Under the pieces are notes generated by a model. That model saw nothing but the letters and a program-made list of their open reading frames with translations, searched no databases and had not been told where the DNA came from. A DNA stretch of 64,000 bases from assembly GCF_900176375.1 (NCBI RefSeq), contig NZ_FWYF01000001.1, forward strand, positions 620,001 to 684,000. The letters are read 5' to 3'. The stretch comes from Reichenbachiella faecimaris (GTDB taxonomy: Bacteria > Bacteroidota > Bacteroidia > Cytophagales > Cyclobacteriaceae). Below are positions 61,722-64,000 of this stretch, piece by piece (within the stretch, counting starts at the first letter, position 1; each line of letters starts with the position of its first letter). Position numbers and translations under genes: made by a program.

Positions 61722-62243
61722 TTACTCTCGATCGCTCTTCGGTACAGGCTCATTAGTGGTGTAAGGCGTGCCTTTATCCATTGGTGCTTTAGGTACATAT
61801 GACTCGCTTGATCTTATCCAGTAAATCACAAACAAAAGAAAAAGCATGACTATGGCGATCAGTGCTATCCAGCGTGTTGAAAGTCGAAACTTATGGTTTG
61901 GCTCTTGTGAGCTTTGATAGTTCACGCCCAATTCACCCGTAAAACGGTACCCCTTCTTTACCACGGTTTCTATGATTCGATCATTTTTGTTCGTGTCATT
62001 GAGGACTTTTCTCAAGTGAGAAATCGCCTGATTCAAAGCGTCATCTGCTCCGCCATAGTTATCCCAGACTTCATCAATGAGCTGTTCTCTAGAAACCACC
62101 TGCGGGCTGTTGTTCATTAGAATTTGAAGCACATGCATGATTCGAGGTTCTACTTTTGTCCTATGCTTCACATGATCATCAGCCATAGTCATTACTTCGT
62201 TCGTGTCTGGATAGATTTCAATATCGCTGGAAATCCTAATCAT
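61722..62243 (-). CDS. ToxR-like membrane-bound winged-helix regulator
   Basis: A 173-residue protein. An OmpR/PhoB-type winged helix covers about 10-105 (VEPRIMHVLQILMNNSPQVVSREQLIDEVW, ALNQAISHLRKVLND, IIETVVKKGYRF). A single transmembrane helix follows (about 128-147, WIALIAIVMLFLLFVIYW), and then a short periplasmic tail of about 25 residues. There is no receiver domain. The layout is that of ToxR/CadC-type one-component regulators, which bind DNA from the membrane, but the sensor part is minimal, so a partner protein probably does the sensing. Divergent from the alpha/beta hydrolase gene at 62377. Confidence 0.87.
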   Translation of the reverse strand: MIRISSDIEIYPDTNEVMTMADDHVKHRTKVEPRIMHVLQILMNNSPQVVSREQLIDEVWDNYGGADDALNQAISHLRKVLNDTNKNDRIIETVVKKGYRFTGELGVNYQSSQEPNHKFRLSTRWIALIAIVMLFLLFVIYWIRSSESYVPKAPMDKGTPYTTNEPVPKSDRE

Positions 62244-62376
62244 ATCATTTTCTATTTACTTCCTCATAATTAAGTATTATTTAGCTGTCATTACCTAAAA
62301 TAGAAAAACAAAAGGTTTTCTATAGGTTTTATCAAGTGCATTCTATCCGGCTAGTCGTACCTTTCCACAAAAAATA

Positions 62377-63681
62377 ATGAAACCGCTTATCATATTACTG
62401 CTGGGTACTTACTGCTTACATGCCCAACATCTGACCGGACGATTTGAGGGGGCAGTAAGCAGAGAAGGTTCAATACAGCTCGTAAATTTTGATTTTTATG
62501 TAGCCGAGGGCATGCAAAAAGCCACATACGAAATTCCTGAAATCGGATCATTTGATGTGCCCATAGATCGCATCGAATTAAAAAATGATACACTCCATAT
62601 CAAATTTTATTACGGCAACTTCTTTTGTTTTGTCAACGAACAGCAAGAAGTCATCACGGGGATCAGTGAAAACTGGAATCCAAAAATTCGGCTGCATGTA
62701 AAAAAGACAGCCACCAGAGAAAAACCTTACAAGAAAGAAGAAATATCATTCGCCAATGGAGCAATCCAATTGGCTGGTATGATTTACCAGCCAACGAAGC
62801 CATTGGGTAAAACTACCAATTATGTGATATTGGTACATGGTTCGGGTGCTCAATATCGCTCGTCGCCTTATTATATTTCTCTGGGCTACCGATTGGCAAA
62901 AAATGGTATAGGCGTTTTGCTCTATGATAAACGAGGTACAGGACATTCCATGGGAAATTTTGAAAATGCATCGATCGAAACCTTAGCAAATGACGCACTC
63001 GCTGCCCTGGACTACCTCGTCGGCAGAAAAGATTTTAAAACGGGTGAAATTGGTTTTCTTGGGACGAGCCAGGGTGGTTGGATAGCTCCCATGGCTGCAA
63101 ATAAAAGTAAGGATTGTGATTTTCTCATCTTAAATGTTGGACCCGCCGTATCCATGTTCCAGCAAGACATTCATCGAGTGGCAAACACCATGCAAGCGGA
63201 TGGATGGAAGCAAGTCGCAGTTGATTCAGCCATCACTTATACCGAACTTTATTTTCAATATGTAAAGGATAACTCCAAGAATACCTATGCCATTCTGGAT
63301 GCCTATTGGGATGATATAAAAAATAAAGATTGGGTGGAGTATGTTAACAGTCCTGAAGTAAAAGAAGATATCGACTGGTGGAGAAAGAATGATTACGATC
63401 CTGAAATGACCTTGAAAAACATCAAATGCAGAACGCTAAGTTTGTTTGCGGAGTTTGATCCATTGGTTCCGCCGAAAGAAAATACAGCGCTGATGCGCAC
63501 TTATTTGGACGATGCCCAGGTTAATTATGAAGTTAAAATAATTGAAGGTGCCATTCATGACATGAATACCTTTCAAGGTCTGAAAGGTGGTCAATGGAAT
63601 TGGCCCAAAGCCTATTGGGAATGGCGGAAGCAACCCGAACCCTTTCTGAAGCACATATTGCAATTCATAAATGGTGAGTAA
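62377..63681 (+). CDS. Secreted alpha/beta hydrolase
   Basis: A 434-residue exported hydrolase with a signal peptide (PLIILLLGTYCLHAQ). An N-terminal beta domain (about 18-115) precedes the hydrolase core. The catalytic triad can be placed: Ser231 in GTSQGGW, Asp361 in EFDPLVPP and His394 in AIHDMNTF. The oxyanion region is VHGSGAQ. The two-domain layout is like a group of Bacteroidota exported esterases/peptidases related to YqiA/S9-type hydrolases. The substrate is unknown. It is divergent from the ToxR-like gene, 133 bases apart, which may regulate it. Confidence 0.85.
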   Translation: MKPLIILLLGTYCLHAQHLTGRFEGAVSREGSIQLVNFDFYVAEGMQKATYEIPEIGSFDVPIDRIELKNDTLHIKFYYGNFFCFVNEQQEVITGISENWNPKIRLHVKKTATREKPYKKEEISFANGAIQLAGMIYQPTKPLGKTTNYVILVHGSGAQYRSSPYYISLGYRLAKNGIGVLLYDKRGTGHSMGNFENASIETLANDALAALDYLVGRKDFKTGEIGFLGTSQGGWIAPMAANKSKDCDFLILNVGPAVSMFQQDIHRVANTMQADGWKQVAVDSAITYTELYFQYVKDNSKNTYAILDAYWDDIKNKDWVEYVNSPEVKEDIDWWRKNDYDPEMTLKNIKCRTLSLFAEFDPLVPPKENTALMRTYLDDAQVNYEVKIIEGAIHDMNTFQGLKGGQWNWPKAYWEWRKQPEPFLKHILQFINGE

Positions 63682-63758
63682 AAATAACATCCACTAGGAT
63701 TTTATTCAAAAAACTGCATTTCTTCGAATCATCTCATCCCATTTCTCCCGTCACCTAT

Positions 63759-63766
63759 TATCTTTG
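63759..63766 (+). promoter_or_regulatory. -7 box (TATCTTTG) of hemE
   Basis: TATCTTTGCGG matches TAnnTTTG with the recurrent trailing GCGG. The ATG follows at 63789, giving a leader of about 15 bases. No -33 TTG in the usual place. Confidence 0.6.
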
Positions 63767-63788
63767 CGGCCTTATATAATTGTACCCT

Positions 63789-64000
63789 ATGCTATTACAA
63801 AACGACCTGCTACTGAGAGCTGCCCGTGGTGAAGAAACCGAAAGAGTACCTGTATGGCTGATGCGTCAGGCAGGGCGTATTCTTCCTGAATATCGCAAGG
63901 TACGAGAGAGCGTAAGTGGGTTTATTGAGTTGGCTACTACACCTGAACTGGCTGCTGAAGTCACGCTGCAGCCAGTAGATATATTGGGCGTAGATGCAGC
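63789..64000 (+). CDS. hemE: Uroporphyrinogen decarboxylase, N-terminal part (3' end outside window)
   Basis: The first 70 residues of Hem[40 protein letters not shown] with the invariant MRQAGR-x-LPEYR substrate-binding motif, and [23 protein letters not shown]. It decarboxylates uroporphyrinogen III to coproporphyrinogen III in haem synthesis. The frame is open to the end of the window. Confidence 0.97.
   Translation, partial: MLLQNDLLLRAARGEETERVPVWLMRQAGRILPEYRKVRESVSGFIELATTPELAAEVTLQPVDILGVDA

Overview
The window looks like a chromosomal segment of a marine-type Bacteroidota, most likely order Cytophagales (Reichenbachiella or Fulvivirga-like; this placement is inference). Supporting signs are a PorV2/PorU2 type IX secretion-related pair, DUF5686/carboxypeptidase-regulatory and TonB proteins, PspC-GIN and ECF sigma/anti-sigma modules, many lipoproteins, and promoters of the form TAnnTTTG(C) instead of the proteobacterial -10. 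No rRNA, tRNA, CRISPR array or complete insertion sequence was seen.

Layout. 1-7200: the end of an AraC regulator, a secreted alpha-amylase that stops inside its C-terminal domain, an ECF sigma/anti-sigma/outer-membrane-protein operon, a frameshifted NTF2-like gene, a thioredoxin-fold protein and a di-haem cytochrome c peroxidase. 7300-10450: a PadR regulator with a tandem-PspC/GIN membrane protein. 10764-16875: porV2-porU2. 16876-20474: four membrane proteins in two pairs, each pair having one member with a histidine-kinase dimerisation helix and no ATPase domain. 20600-30100: housekeeping and metabolic genes (flavin-dependent oxidase, CDF transporter, acyl-CoA reductase, ferredoxin, thioesterase, PurU, TonB, PabB/PabC). 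30100-38900: pseudouridine synthase, DUF5686 protein, release factor 3, two decaying paralogous lipoprotein genes, DnaK. 39000-50300: TPR lipoprotein, AbgT transporter, FKBP, an unusual SDR protein, a DbpA-like helicase operon. 50376-53453: a small accessory patch with hipBA, an AT-rich orphan gene and a remnant of a REP-associated transposase. 53572-64000: RhlE, Crp-like and TetR regulators, a TetR-controlled desaturase/methyltransferase operon, a metalloprotease, FAH-family hydrolase, a SCO/MORN/YHYH operon, a ToxR-like regulator, an alpha/beta hydrolase and the start of hemE.

The best candidate for an undescribed system is 16876-20474. Two tandem B-A gene pairs encode polytopic membrane proteins with long coiled coils. 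The A proteins are both 294 residues with the phosphoacceptor-type His at position 243 and end exactly after the second DHp helix. The B proteins have a similar tail without the His. None has an ATPase domain, so any signalling would need a kinase in trans or a non-phosphorylation mechanism. Other notable items are a 14-bp inverted repeat at the hipB start, a 19-bp inverted repeat between tetR and the desaturase operon, and several genes broken by small indels, two of them at A-runs.
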